From NCBI GenBank assembly GCA_964556425.1, contig CAZKWC010000053.1, forward strand, positions 1 through 21,519: a stretch of DNA of 21,519 nucleotides. The letters are read 5' to 3'. Source of the DNA: JALQUL01 sp964556425. GTDB taxonomy: Bacteria; Pseudomonadota; Gammaproteobacteria; Burkholderiales; Burkholderiaceae_C. The notes beneath the pieces are model-generated. The model saw nothing but the letters and a program-made list of their open reading frames with translations. It was not told the DNA's origin and did not search any database. This document shows, piece after piece, positions 8,215-15,024 of the stretch. Position 1 is the first letter of the stretch. Every line of letters starts with the position of its first letter. The translations under genes were made by a program, and so were the position numbers.

Positions 8215-8219
8215 GTAGT

Positions 8220-8289
8220 CCCCCTTGCCGGGGGAAGTGAAACCCCAGAAATGATGACATTTGGTATTGTTCTCCCTCTGTAAAGGGGG
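8220..8289. repeat. GC-rich tandem dyad repeats at a contig end
   Basis: Directly after cysA lie two GC-rich inverted repeats in an otherwise AT-rich region. The first is CCCCC-TTGCC-GGGGG at 8220-8234. The second, CTCCCTC-TGTAAA-GGGGG, runs into the gap at 8290. Their similarity and position at an assembly break suggest a dispersed REP-like element present in many copies. One of them may also help end the cysA transcript. Confidence 0.5.
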
Positions 8290-8389
8290 NNNNNNNNNNN
8301 NNNNNNNNNNNNNNNNNNNNNNNNNNNNNNNNNNNNNNNNNNNNNNNNNNNNNNNNNNNNNNNNNNNNNNNNNNNNNNNNNNNNNNNNN
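8290..8389. other. Assembly gap (100 N)
   Basis: Exactly 100 N, a conventional placeholder for a gap of unknown size. Adjacency of cysA and the LysE-type exporter is therefore inferred by scaffolding, not read from sequence. Confidence 0.98.
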
Positions 8390-8408
8390 AACTACGGGAT
8401 TTAAAATA

Positions 8409-9044
8409 TTAAAGTAGGTGAATTAACTCATACGCAAACATCAACAATGAAATACTAATCCAGGCCATTACCACTGCAGTAATAGAATCTAAAATTTGCC
8501 AAGCCAAGGGCTTCACAAAAACGGGCCTTAATAATTTGGCAGCTAAGGCTAAAGATAAAAACCAAACCAAAGAAGCACTTGCTGCACCCATTAAAAAATT
8601 GATTTGCAAAGAAGCGGGTACTGAAGCTGCCACACTACCAAGTAACACCACGGTATCGAGGTAAACATGTGGGTTTAACAAAGTAAGCGCCAAAGTTAAA
8701 GCTATAGTGGCTTTTAAAGAGGGGGGTATGCCTTGTTCTGCTTCATCGGCCTCTAATTTACTAGTCCCTTTAATTACTTTAATAAGGGCTAAATAACTAT
8801 ACCATGCTAAAAAAGCAGCGCCGACCAAAGCCAAAGCAATGCTTGCCATGGGCATTTGTGAAATGCTACGTCCTAAACCCAATACCCCTAGGGTAATTAA
8901 AATCCAATCACAAATACAACACACCATAGCCACTGTAAATGCGTATCTGCCTAATAAACCTTGCTTTAATACATGTAAATTTTGTGCACCAATAGCAGCA
9001 ATTAAACCAAGGGCTATTAAAAAGCCTTTTAAAAATATGGCCAT
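8409..9044 (-). CDS. LysE/ArgO-family amino-acid exporter
   Basis: The 211-residue inner-membrane protein has about six hydrophobic segments and is close to the family's usual 200-210 residues. The N-terminal GFLIALGLIAAIGAQNLHVL (7-26) and the mid-protein LNPHVYLDTVVLLGS are signatures of the basic amino-acid exporters LysE and ArgO, which move lysine or arginine out of the cell. It is transcribed leftward, 151 bases downstream of the gntR gene on the same strand, so they may share a transcript. A link to purine catabolism is not evident. The true substrate cannot be told from sequence. Confidence 0.88.
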   Translation of the reverse strand: MAIFLKGFLIALGLIAAIGAQNLHVLKQGLLGRYAFTVAMVCCICDWILITLGVLGLGRSISQMPMASIALALVGAAFLAWYSYLALIKVIKGTSKLEADEAEQGIPPSLKATIALTLALTLLNPHVYLDTVVLLGSVAASVPASLQINFLMGAASASLVWFLSLALAAKLLRPVFVKPLAWQILDSITAVVMAWISISLLMFAYELIHLL

Positions 9045-9195
9045 GACTTTGAAAATAAATAATGAAATGATGGACTAAGCTAGTGAAGCGTCGAGCTTGG
9101 GGATTAGATTACGAGAAGCAGCTGTAAACAAAAATACGGGATAAACCGCCACAACAAATTTGAGAAAACTAATTGCTTAATGGCTTAATAACTTG

Positions 9196-9861
9196 TTAAG
9201 CCAATGCAGTTGCTAAATCATAACTTGGTAGTTTACGATCAAAGGTAAGATTTTTTTCAACATTGTGCAAATGTTCTTGCATGAGTTGCACGGCAAGGGT
9301 CTCGTTTTTATCGGCTAAAGCATTCACAATTTGTGCATGGTCATCGTTAGAAGTAGCGGCTGCACTAGAGGTTTGGTACATCAGAGTAATAAGCGAGCAT
9401 CTTGAAATTAGCTGGCTGAGAAGTTGTGCTAAGACCTCATTTTCCATGAGTTCTGCCATTCGGACATGAAAGTCACCTAACAGCTCGGTTCTGCCGGGTG
9501 CATCTTCTTGCTCGATGGCAATTCTTTCTTGTGCCACGTGTTCTCTGAGGTTGGCAATTTTGTTGTCATCTACCACTTGAATAAAGGCTCTAACCATTTC
9601 GGTTTCTAGCATTTTACGCACGGCAAATACCTGCCTGGCCTCATCGACCGAAGGAGCAGCCACAAAAGCCCCTCTAGCGGGTTCTAGGCTTACTAATTGG
9701 TGTTGCGATAGTTGCAGTAGTGCCTGCCTCACTAAAGTCCTAGAAACGCCAAAATGATCGGCTAATTTTTGTTCGACTAATTTGCTACCAGGTAACAAAC
9801 GGTGCTCAACAATCGCTTTGGTGAGCGCTTTCACAATAACAGTAGTAGATGATGGTTCCAT
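9196..9861 (-). CDS. GntR-family (FCD) transcriptional regulator, likely of urate catabolism
   Basis: The 221-residue product has an N-terminal winged helix-turn-helix at about 7-68 (KLADHFGVSRTLVRQALLQL is the recognition region) and an all-helical C-terminal FCD ligand domain. Three likely metal-binding histidines remain (132, 175, 197), with the canonical 21-residue gap between the last two. The Asp usually four residues before the first His is Leu128. The gene is divergent from uraH-xdhC-puuD, so it probably controls that operon and perhaps puuE through the TGTATACA sites. No Shine-Dalgarno precedes the ATG. Instead a TATAGT box ends seven bases upstream of the A, as expected for a leaderless mRNA. 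A purine catabolite is a reasonable but unproven ligand. Confidence 0.88.
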   Translation of the reverse strand: MEPSSTTVIVKALTKAIVEHRLLPGSKLVEQKLADHFGVSRTLVRQALLQLSQHQLVSLEPARGAFVAAPSVDEARQVFAVRKMLETEMVRAFIQVVDDNKIANLREHVAQERIAIEQEDAPGRTELLGDFHVRMAELMENEVLAQLLSQLISRCSLITLMYQTSSAAATSNDDHAQIVNALADKNETLAVQLMQEHLHNVEKNLTFDRKLPSYDLATALA

Positions 9862-9867
9862 GCTTTG

Positions 9868-9896
9868 ACTATATCGCTAATTGAAAAAAGTGTATA
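9868..9896 (-). promoter_or_regulatory. Predicted gntR promoter, leaderless layout
   Basis: On the minus strand TATACA (9896-9891) and TATAGT (9873-9868) are 17 bases apart, matching sigma70 boxes at four and five of six positions. The ATG at 9861 begins exactly seven bases after the -10 box, so transcription would start at or next to the A of the start codon. Confidence 0.45.
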
Positions 9897-9902
9897 CACT
9901 TT
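9887..9902. promoter_or_regulatory. 16-base perfect palindrome, predicted GntR operator
   Basis: AAAGTGTATACACTTT is a perfect 16-base palindrome in the 139-base space between gntR and uraH. Its TGTATACA core matches the one upstream of puuE (3783-3790). It overlaps the predicted gntR -35 box, consistent with autoregulation and control of both divergent units. Confidence 0.65.
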
Positions 9903-10000
9903 AGCTTTATGAATTGTAGAATTTTAAATCGGCAAGAAAAAAAGTCTCAAATAGTTCTAAAAATTTAATTTTGGGTTAAAGAGTTCATTTAGGAGTGGTT

Positions 10001-10366
10001 ATGGGTTTGAGTACACATGTTTTGGACACAATGAATGGATGTCCGGCAGCTGGTATGCAAGTGGCACTTTATCAGTTAAATGGCCATACGGCATCTTCAG
10101 AGTTTATCTTAGTTAAAAAATTTAATTTAAACGCCGATGGCAGAAATCCAGACGGTTTGTTAATTGATCACCAATCGTTAAGTAAAGGTCGTTATAGGTT
10201 GGAGTTTGATGTGGCTAGCTACTTTGCCAATAAAGGTGTGGTTTTGCCAGAACCTAATTTTTTAGAAATGGTGCATTTAGATTTTGGTGTGGCATTTGAA
10301 GATCAACACTATCATGTGCCTTTATTGGTAAGCCCTTGGAGTTATTCCACCTATAGAGGTAGTTAA
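10001..10366 (+). CDS. uraH: 5-hydroxyisourate hydrolase (transthyretin-like)
   Basis: The 121-residue product hydrolyses 5-hydroxyisourate, the unstable product of urate oxidase, to OHCU. It carries all family marks: N-terminal LSTHVLDT with catalytic His6, NADGR with Arg48, YHVPLLVSPWSYSTY with His105, and the diagnostic C-terminal YRGS. No signal peptide is present, so it acts in the cytoplasm. The frame can be opened two codons earlier at a GTG (9995), but AGGAG at 9991-9995 sits five bases before the ATG at 10001, which I use. It is the first gene of the rightward urate operon and lies behind the GntR operator. Confidence 0.96.
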   Translation: MGLSTHVLDTMNGCPAAGMQVALYQLNGHTASSEFILVKKFNLNADGRNPDGLLIDHQSLSKGRYRLEFDVASYFANKGVVLPEPNFLEMVHLDFGVAFEDQHYHVPLLVSPWSYSTYRGS

Positions 10367-10474
10367 GGCAATAGGTGCAAGGCGGTTAATTAGCCAATTG
10401 TGTAGTTTTTTACTTATCGTATCTATGCTGAGTAGAAGAATTCACTTCATTGGCGAAGGTGACTTGTCCCTTGT

Positions 10475-10500
10475 CTCAACTCATTGAGTATTGTTTTTTT
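10475..10500 (+). terminator. Weak terminator-like hairpin between uraH and xdhC
   Basis: CTCAA (10475-10479) pairs with TTGAG (10484-10488) around a four-base loop. After five more bases a run of seven T ends at 10500. The stem is only five pairs, so at most it would partly end transcription after uraH. The rest of the 201-base intergenic stretch shows nothing recognisable. Confidence 0.25.
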
Positions 10501-10567
10501 ATCAATTTGAACTATTACTATTCTTTAAGCCAAAAAGATTTTCTCCACTATTCGAAAAGGTGCCCGA

Positions 10568-11419
10568 TTGCGAGCCATTACTGAACTGATTCATATTCAT
10601 CCAGAAACGCCTTTGATTAGAGTTTTTATTACTCAGGTCAAGGGTTCGGCTCCGCGTGATGAAGGCACTTGTATGTGGGTGTCGCTTGATTCATTTTGGG
10701 GGACGGTTGGGGGTGGTCATCTAGAGTGGCAATTGCTTTTTTCTGCTAGAGAATGGTTAAAACAAATTCTTGAAGCGCCGCCCACGCCTTTAGATTTAGC
10801 GGGTAGAACTCAGCAATTTATATTGGGTGCTCAATTAGGGCAATGTTGTGGTGGAAAAGTTCAGGTGCAAATGGACTACTTAACAGGCCTTGATGCCTTA
10901 CAACATGTTTTGCAGATTCAACAAAGTTATGAACCTGTAAGCATTTTTGGGGCGGGGCATGTGAGCTTGGCCTTGGCACGGCAATTGCTTTTGTTTTCTT
11001 ATGAGGTGATGGTTAAAGACAGCCGAGATAAAGAGTTTTGGCAAATTGATAGCGCATTGCAGCAGGCTTTTAATAGCCAGTTGCATTATGAGCAAACGGA
11101 TCCGATTGCAGATGCGGTGGTAGATTTAAAACCTAATAGCAAGGTGTTAATTTTGACTCATAACCATGTTGAAGATTTTGAGGTTTTAAAAGCTTGTTTA
11201 ATTCGACAACAAAAGCACTCTGACTTAAACACCATAGGTTTAATTGGTAGTGCTACCAAATGGGCTAGTTTTAGATCGAGATTGTTGGCCATGGGTTTTT
11301 CTCGGGCTGATTTAGATAAAGTGAAGTGCCCCATTGGCTTGCCTTCTATAAAAGGCAAAGAGCCAGCGGTGATTGCCTTGTCAGTAGTGGCGGATTGGCT
11401 AAGTAGCAAGTCCAGTTAA
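10568..11419 (+). CDS. xdhC: Xanthine dehydrogenase accessory protein XdhC
   Basis: The 283-residue protein binds molybdenum cofactor and helps load it, sulfurated, into xanthine dehydrogenase. The N-terminal domain has the typical KGSAPRDEGTCMWV (25-38), GTVGGGHLEW (45-54) and LGQCCGG (90-96). A Rossmann fold follows with IFGAGHVSLALA (126-137) and a C-terminal CPIGLPSIKGKEPAVIALS. The frame opens with TTG at 10568, preceded by AAAAGG seven bases upstream. No ATG or GTG exists in frame before the TAA at 10526, so TTG is the best start. xdhA and xdhB are not in the window. Placement between uraH and puuD ties cofactor insertion for xanthine-to-urate oxidation to urate breakdown. Confidence 0.9.
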   Translation: MRAITELIHIHPETPLIRVFITQVKGSAPRDEGTCMWVSLDSFWGTVGGGHLEWQLLFSAREWLKQILEAPPTPLDLAGRTQQFILGAQLGQCCGGKVQVQMDYLTGLDALQHVLQIQQSYEPVSIFGAGHVSLALARQLLLFSYEVMVKDSRDKEFWQIDSALQQAFNSQLHYEQTDPIADAVVDLKPNSKVLILTHNHVEDFEVLKACLIRQQKHSDLNTIGLIGSATKWASFRSRLLAMGFSRADLDKVKCPIGLPSIKGKEPAVIALSVVADWLSSKSS

Positions 11420-11451
11420 GATTAATTAATGATAAATGTAGAGGTAAAAAA

Positions 11452-12693
11452 GTGGAGACATATTTATTAGATTGGGCTAACTTATTATTACGTTGGGCTC
11501 ATGTTATTACGGCAATTGCCTGGATAGGCTCGTCGTTTTATTTTGTATTTTTAGATAGTAGTTTAGTGCCGCCTGTGGCTGATGATTTAAAAGAGGCGGG
11601 AGTGGGCGGCGAGTTATGGGCCGTACATGGAGGTGGTTTTTACAACCCTCAAAAATATTTGGTCGCTCCTAAAAAGTTACCTGAAAATTTGCATTGGTTT
11701 TATTGGGAAAGTTACAGCACTTGGCTGACCGGATTCGCATTGTTTTGTGTATCCTATTTATGGAATGCCAATTTTTATTTAGTTGATAAAACAGTTTTTG
11801 ATTGGTCGGCCAATACAGCTGGTTTTGCAGCCATTGGTTTTTTAGTAGCTTTTTGGTTCATATACGACACTTTATGCCGTGTGTTTTTAAAACAAAAAAA
11901 TGGCAATGCATGGTTAGGTTTATCCATGTTGGTTTTGGTAGCCTTAAGTGCTTACTTAACCGCACATCTTTTTTCTGGTCGTGCGGCTTTTTTATTAACC
12001 GGTGCCATGCTGGCCACTTCAATGAGCGCCAATGTGTTCTTTTGGATTATTCCTGGTCAAAAAACCATGGTCAAAGACATGCAGCAGGGTAAATCAGTAG
12101 ATCCTATACACGGCATTCGAGCTAAACAAAGAAGTGTTCATAACACCTATTTTACTTTGCCAGTTTTATTTGCGATGTTGTCTAATCATTACAGCTTTTT
12201 ATATAACCACCCACTGCGCTGGATTTTATTAATTGCCATCATGACAGCTGGCGCTTTAATCAGGCAGTTTTTTGTGTTGCGCCATGGTTTTAAATTAGGA
12301 AAAAATAATCACCCTTGGCCTTATGCCGCAGTAGGAGTGGCTGTTTTAATCGCCTTAATTGTGGCTTTAAAACCTAGCGCACCTAGCTCTGAATTGTCTG
12401 CTACTGGTCAAGTCAATAATAACCAAGCTACTGCAGTGACTGCTGCCAATATTGAGACGGTGAGCATAGAGCAAGTGCAAAAAATTATCGAGCAACGTTG
12501 TTATATGTGCCATGGTGCACAAGTTCAACAAAAGGGTATAAGGCTTGATCAGGCTAGTTTAATAGAACAAAATGCTAGCCTAATTTATCAGCAGGTAGTA
12601 GTGACTAAGGCTATGCCAATGTCAAATGCCACACAAATTACCGATGCAGAAAGAGAGTTAATTGGCAAATGGTATTTGGCTAGAAAACCCTAA
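11452..12693 (+). CDS. puuD: Membrane-bound urate oxidase with c-type cytochrome domain (PuuD)
   Basis: The 413-residue protein oxidises urate to 5-hydroxyisourate. Unlike soluble uricase it passes electrons to a haem rather than directly to oxygen. The first 335 residues form a multi-helix membrane domain of the PuuD family (LLRWAHVITAIAWIGSSFYF near 12-31, GGFYNPQKY near 61-69, SMSANVFFWIIPGQK near 190-204). After a flexible Ala/Ser/Asn-rich linker comes a cytochrome c domain with CYMCH at 350-354 (haem attachment) and a likely axial Met at 388 or 390. The start is a GTG with a GAGG ribosome site. It ends the uraH-xdhC-puuD operon. This is a known family; the domains are all intact here. 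Confidence 0.94.
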   Translation: METYLLDWANLLLRWAHVITAIAWIGSSFYFVFLDSSLVPPVADDLKEAGVGGELWAVHGGGFYNPQKYLVAPKKLPENLHWFYWESYSTWLTGFALFCVSYLWNANFYLVDKTVFDWSANTAGFAAIGFLVAFWFIYDTLCRVFLKQKNGNAWLGLSMLVLVALSAYLTAHLFSGRAAFLLTGAMLATSMSANVFFWIIPGQKTMVKDMQQGKSVDPIHGIRAKQRSVHNTYFTLPVLFAMLSNHYSFLYNHPLRWILLIAIMTAGALIRQFFVLRHGFKLGKNNHPWPYAAVGVAVLIALIVALKPSAPSSELSATGQVNNNQATAVTAANIETVSIEQVQKIIEQRCYMCHGAQVQQKGIRLDQASLIEQNASLIYQQVVVTKAMPMSNATQITDAERELIGKWYLARKP

Positions 12694-12717
12694 AAAATCG
12701 ATTAGTATTAGTTGTGC

Positions 12718-12753
12718 AAAGAGCTAGTGCCAATAATGAGTCGCTAGCTCTTT
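12718..12753 (+). terminator. Hairpin after puuD, probable terminator
   Basis: AAAGAGCTAG (12718-12727) and its exact complement CTAGCTCTTT (12744-12753) can form a ten-pair stem with one or two more inner pairs. The stem ends in three T but no long T-tract follows, so termination efficiency is uncertain. It lies 25 bases after the puuD stop. Confidence 0.5.
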
Positions 12754-12906
12754 AGTCATCTTATAATTTTATAAAGCCCATTCAATTGGTAGCCAAGCTA
12801 AAAACTTTAATCACTCTCTTTTGAACTAATTACCTTCAGGTTCTAGATTAAACGTTTGCTTTTTTAAACATAACTTTGCTTATATTTTTATTTTGAAAGT
12901 AGTGCT

Positions 12907-13560
12907 ATGTTGGGAACCCAAGATTTTTTAATGTTTGTAGTGGCGGGTCTTTTGTTAAATATGACTCCCGGTGCAGATACGCTTTATATTGTGGGCAAAT
13001 CGGCTAGTGGCGGGGCTAAAAGTGGTGCAGTCGCTGCCTTGGGTATTGGCGCTGGTTGTTTGGTACATACTTGTTTAGTGGCCTTTGGTTTGGCCGCTTT
13101 AATGGCAAGCTCTAGCGATATTTATTTATGGGTGAAGTATTTAGGTGCCGCCTATTTGTTTTACTTGGGTTTTAGTATGATTTTTATTAACAGCCAAAAT
13201 AGGGCTAATAATCTCAATACTTCTACAGCTATTAACCAGCATCAGCCCATAGAGCAAACTTCATTGAGTAAAGTTTTTTGGGGCGGTTTTTTTACCAATG
13301 CACTCAATCCAAAAGTGGCCTTATTTTTCTTGGCATTTTTACCTCAGTTTGTCGCTCCTACAAGTTTATATCCTGCTTTAAGTATGTTATTTCTAGGTGG
13401 TGTATTTGCCTTTAATGGCACTATTTGGAATGTGGGAATGGCTTGGTCCACAGCAGTTTTGTCGAATAGGTTAAAAGCCTCAGAAAAAATATCGGTGTTA
13501 CTCAAAAGAAGTTGTGGCGCTTTGTTTATTTATTTTGGTATTAAATTATTACGCTCTTAA
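12907..13560 (+). CDS. RhtB/LysE-family amino-acid efflux protein
   Basis: The 217-residue inner-membrane protein has about six hydrophobic segments and the RhtB hallmark NMTPGADTLYIVGKSASGGAK near 18-38, with YLGAAYLFYLGFSMI near 78-92 and FFTNALNPKVALFFLAFLPQF in the second half. Family members export homoserine, threonine, leucine or related amino acids; the substrate here is unknown. The frame is complete, and its TAA is immediately followed by an assembly gap. The upstream region has a possible TTGCTT/TATATT promoter (12856-12886) with a long 19-base spacer. It is probably transcribed separately from puuD, given the 213-base gap and hairpin between them. Confidence 0.9.
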   Translation: MLGTQDFLMFVVAGLLLNMTPGADTLYIVGKSASGGAKSGAVAALGIGAGCLVHTCLVAFGLAALMASSSDIYLWVKYLGAAYLFYLGFSMIFINSQNRANNLNTSTAINQHQPIEQTSLSKVFWGGFFTNALNPKVALFFLAFLPQFVAPTSLYPALSMLFLGGVFAFNGTIWNVGMAWSTAVLSNRLKASEKISVLLKRSCGALFIYFGIKLLRS

Positions 13561-13660
13561 NNNNNNNNNNNNNNNNNNNNNNNNNNNNNNNNNNNNNNNN
13601 NNNNNNNNNNNNNNNNNNNNNNNNNNNNNNNNNNNNNNNNNNNNNNNNNNNNNNNNNNNN
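13561..13660. other. Assembly gap (100 N)
   Basis: Exactly 100 N, a placeholder for a gap of unknown length. The joining of the urate block to the polyamine-type transporter block is therefore inferred. Confidence 0.98.
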
Positions 13661-13693
13661 GTAAAAATTGATAGTAACTAGTGTGTAACACTC

Positions 13694-13722
13694 TTGACAC
13701 ATAACTGACACAAGGTTATTGT
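13694..13722 (+). promoter_or_regulatory. Predicted sigma70 promoter of the PotF-like operon
   Basis: A perfect TTGACA at 13694-13699 is followed after 17 bases by TATTGT at 13717-13722. Transcription would begin near 13729, giving a leader of about 85 bases that starts with the hairpin at 13738-13759. Confidence 0.5.
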
Positions 13723-13737
13723 ATGATTTTACTGGAT

Positions 13738-13759
13738 GGTGAAATTTTTCAATTTCACC
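13738..13759 (+). promoter_or_regulatory. 5' leader hairpin of the PotF-like gene
   Basis: GGTGAAATT (13738-13746) pairs perfectly with AATTTCACC (13751-13759) around a four-base loop. A short T-run (TGCATTTTT) follows. It would sit close to the 5' end of the transcript and may protect the mRNA or act as a weak attenuator. Confidence 0.5.
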
Positions 13760-13812
13760 TGCATTTTTGTGTTGTTCTTTTCTATTGAGTTAGATTTAAA
13801 GGGGTATTCGTC

Positions 13813-14880
13813 ATGAAATTGAAGTCAGTGGTTTTAACTGCCGCATTATTGGCAGCTGGTTTAAATAGTGCAGCTTTTGCAGACGATAAAGTATTGCGCT
13901 TGCTTACATGGTCTGACTATGTGCCTGCCGATGTAAAAGCACAATTCGAAAAAGAAACTGGCTACAAAGTAGAAGTGACTTTGTCTAACAACGAAGAAAT
14001 GATTTCTAAATTGCGCGCCACTGGCGGTGCAGGCTTTGATTTGGCTCAACCTTCACAAGACCGTATTACAGGCCCACAACAAGAACACGGTATTTATAAG
14101 CCAATGGATTTGAGCAAAATCAAATCTGATTTGTTTATTCCATCTATGTTAACAGCTACTCGCATTAACACTACCTTAGCAGGTAAAGTTTATGGCGTAC
14201 CACATATCTGGGGTACTGATGGCTTAGTAGTGAATACCAAAACATCAAAAATTGCAGATTATCCAGACCTCTGTAAAGCCGAATACAAAGGCAAAACTTC
14301 AATGCGTTTAAAACGTCCTACTTTGTTGGCGTTTGCATTTGCAGCTGGTAAAAACCCATTTGCTTTGTACGGCGACGCTAAAGCCTACACCGCATTAATG
14401 GAAGAAACAGGCAAAACCTTAACAGCTTGTAAAGCCAATGTACGTTTCTTCTGGGATAACAAAGACCAGTTATTAAACGGCATGCGCACAGGCGAGTTAG
14501 TGGGCGCCATGATGTGGGATACAGGCGGTTGGAAACTCAATACAGAAAATGCTGACATTAAATTTGTGGCTCCAAAAGCCGGTGCTTTAGGTTGGGTAGA
14601 TGCTTTTGCACTTCCTGCTAAAGGCAAAAATGATGAAGCCGCTTATGCTTGGATTAACTTTAACATGAAGCCAGAGATTGCTGCTAAAGTGGCCTCTTCT
14701 GCAGGTAACTTTACCGCTTCTAAAGGTGCAGACCAGTTAATGGATGCTAAGTTAAAAGCGCAATTTGGTGCTAGCTTCCCAGAGGCAGCTTTAAACAATA
14801 TCAAATGGTATCCTGCAGTACCAGCTGGCTTAGAAGAAATTGAAGGCCGTGTACTTGATCGTATTAAAGCAGCTAATTAA
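13813..14880 (+). CDS. Periplasmic binding protein of a polyamine-type ABC importer (PotD/PotF-like)
   Basis: The 355-residue protein has a signal peptide with likely cleavage after Ala23 (AFA before Asp24). The mature protein resembles spermidine/putrescine-binding proteins: LLTWSDYVPADVKAQFEKETG near 29-49, a SKLRATGGAGFDLAQPS stretch, HIWGTDGLVVNT, a MRTGELVGAMMWDTGGW region and GALGWVDAFALPAKGK. The motifs place it in the PotD/PotF class, but this class also includes proteins for other cationic or amino-acid-like substrates, so the ligand is not certain. It heads an operon with ATPase and two permeases. The gene has its own predicted promoter, and a terminator-like structure separates it from the ATPase, which would favour excess binding protein. 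Confidence 0.88.
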   Translation: MKLKSVVLTAALLAAGLNSAAFADDKVLRLLTWSDYVPADVKAQFEKETGYKVEVTLSNNEEMISKLRATGGAGFDLAQPSQDRITGPQQEHGIYKPMDLSKIKSDLFIPSMLTATRINTTLAGKVYGVPHIWGTDGLVVNTKTSKIADYPDLCKAEYKGKTSMRLKRPTLLAFAFAAGKNPFALYGDAKAYTALMEETGKTLTACKANVRFFWDNKDQLLNGMRTGELVGAMMWDTGGWKLNTENADIKFVAPKAGALGWVDAFALPAKGKNDEAAYAWINFNMKPEIAAKVASSAGNFTASKGADQLMDAKLKAQFGASFPEAALNNIKWYPAVPAGLEEIEGRVLDRIKAAN

Positions 14881-14898
14881 TCTAACAATTTGGTTGAA

Positions 14899-14920
14899 AG
14901 AATAAAAGAGGTTTTATTCT
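14899..14920 (+). promoter_or_regulatory. First intercistronic hairpin after the PotF-like gene
   Basis: AGAATAAAA (14899-14907) and TTTTATTCT (14912-14920) are exact complements around a GAGG tetraloop. The stem is AT-rich and has no T-tract. It precedes a second, terminator-like hairpin. Confidence 0.5.
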
Positions 14921-14934
14921 CATCACTAATTGAC

Positions 14935-14984
14935 TCAGTTCAGGTTCATAAGAATTTTTTCTATTGAGCCTGAACTGATTTTTT
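14935..14984 (+). terminator. Intrinsic terminator-like hairpin between binding protein and ATPase genes
   Basis: TCAGTTCAGGTTCA (14935-14948) pairs with TGAGCCTGAACTGA (14965-14978) over 14 positions with one G-T wobble. Six T (14979-14984) follow. The loop is 16 bases. This is a good rho-independent terminator candidate inside the operon, so the downstream genes would be expressed by read-through at a lower level. Confidence 0.7.
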
Positions 14985-15024
14985 AATTGAAGCACAGATT
15001 GTTTTAAAGATAGGGAGCTATTGC

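Noticed and set aside
9182..9202. GGCTTAA/TTAAGCC inverted repeat at the end of gntR as a terminator
   Set aside because: The stem is only seven AT-rich pairs, overlaps the stop codon, and has no T-run on the leftward strand.
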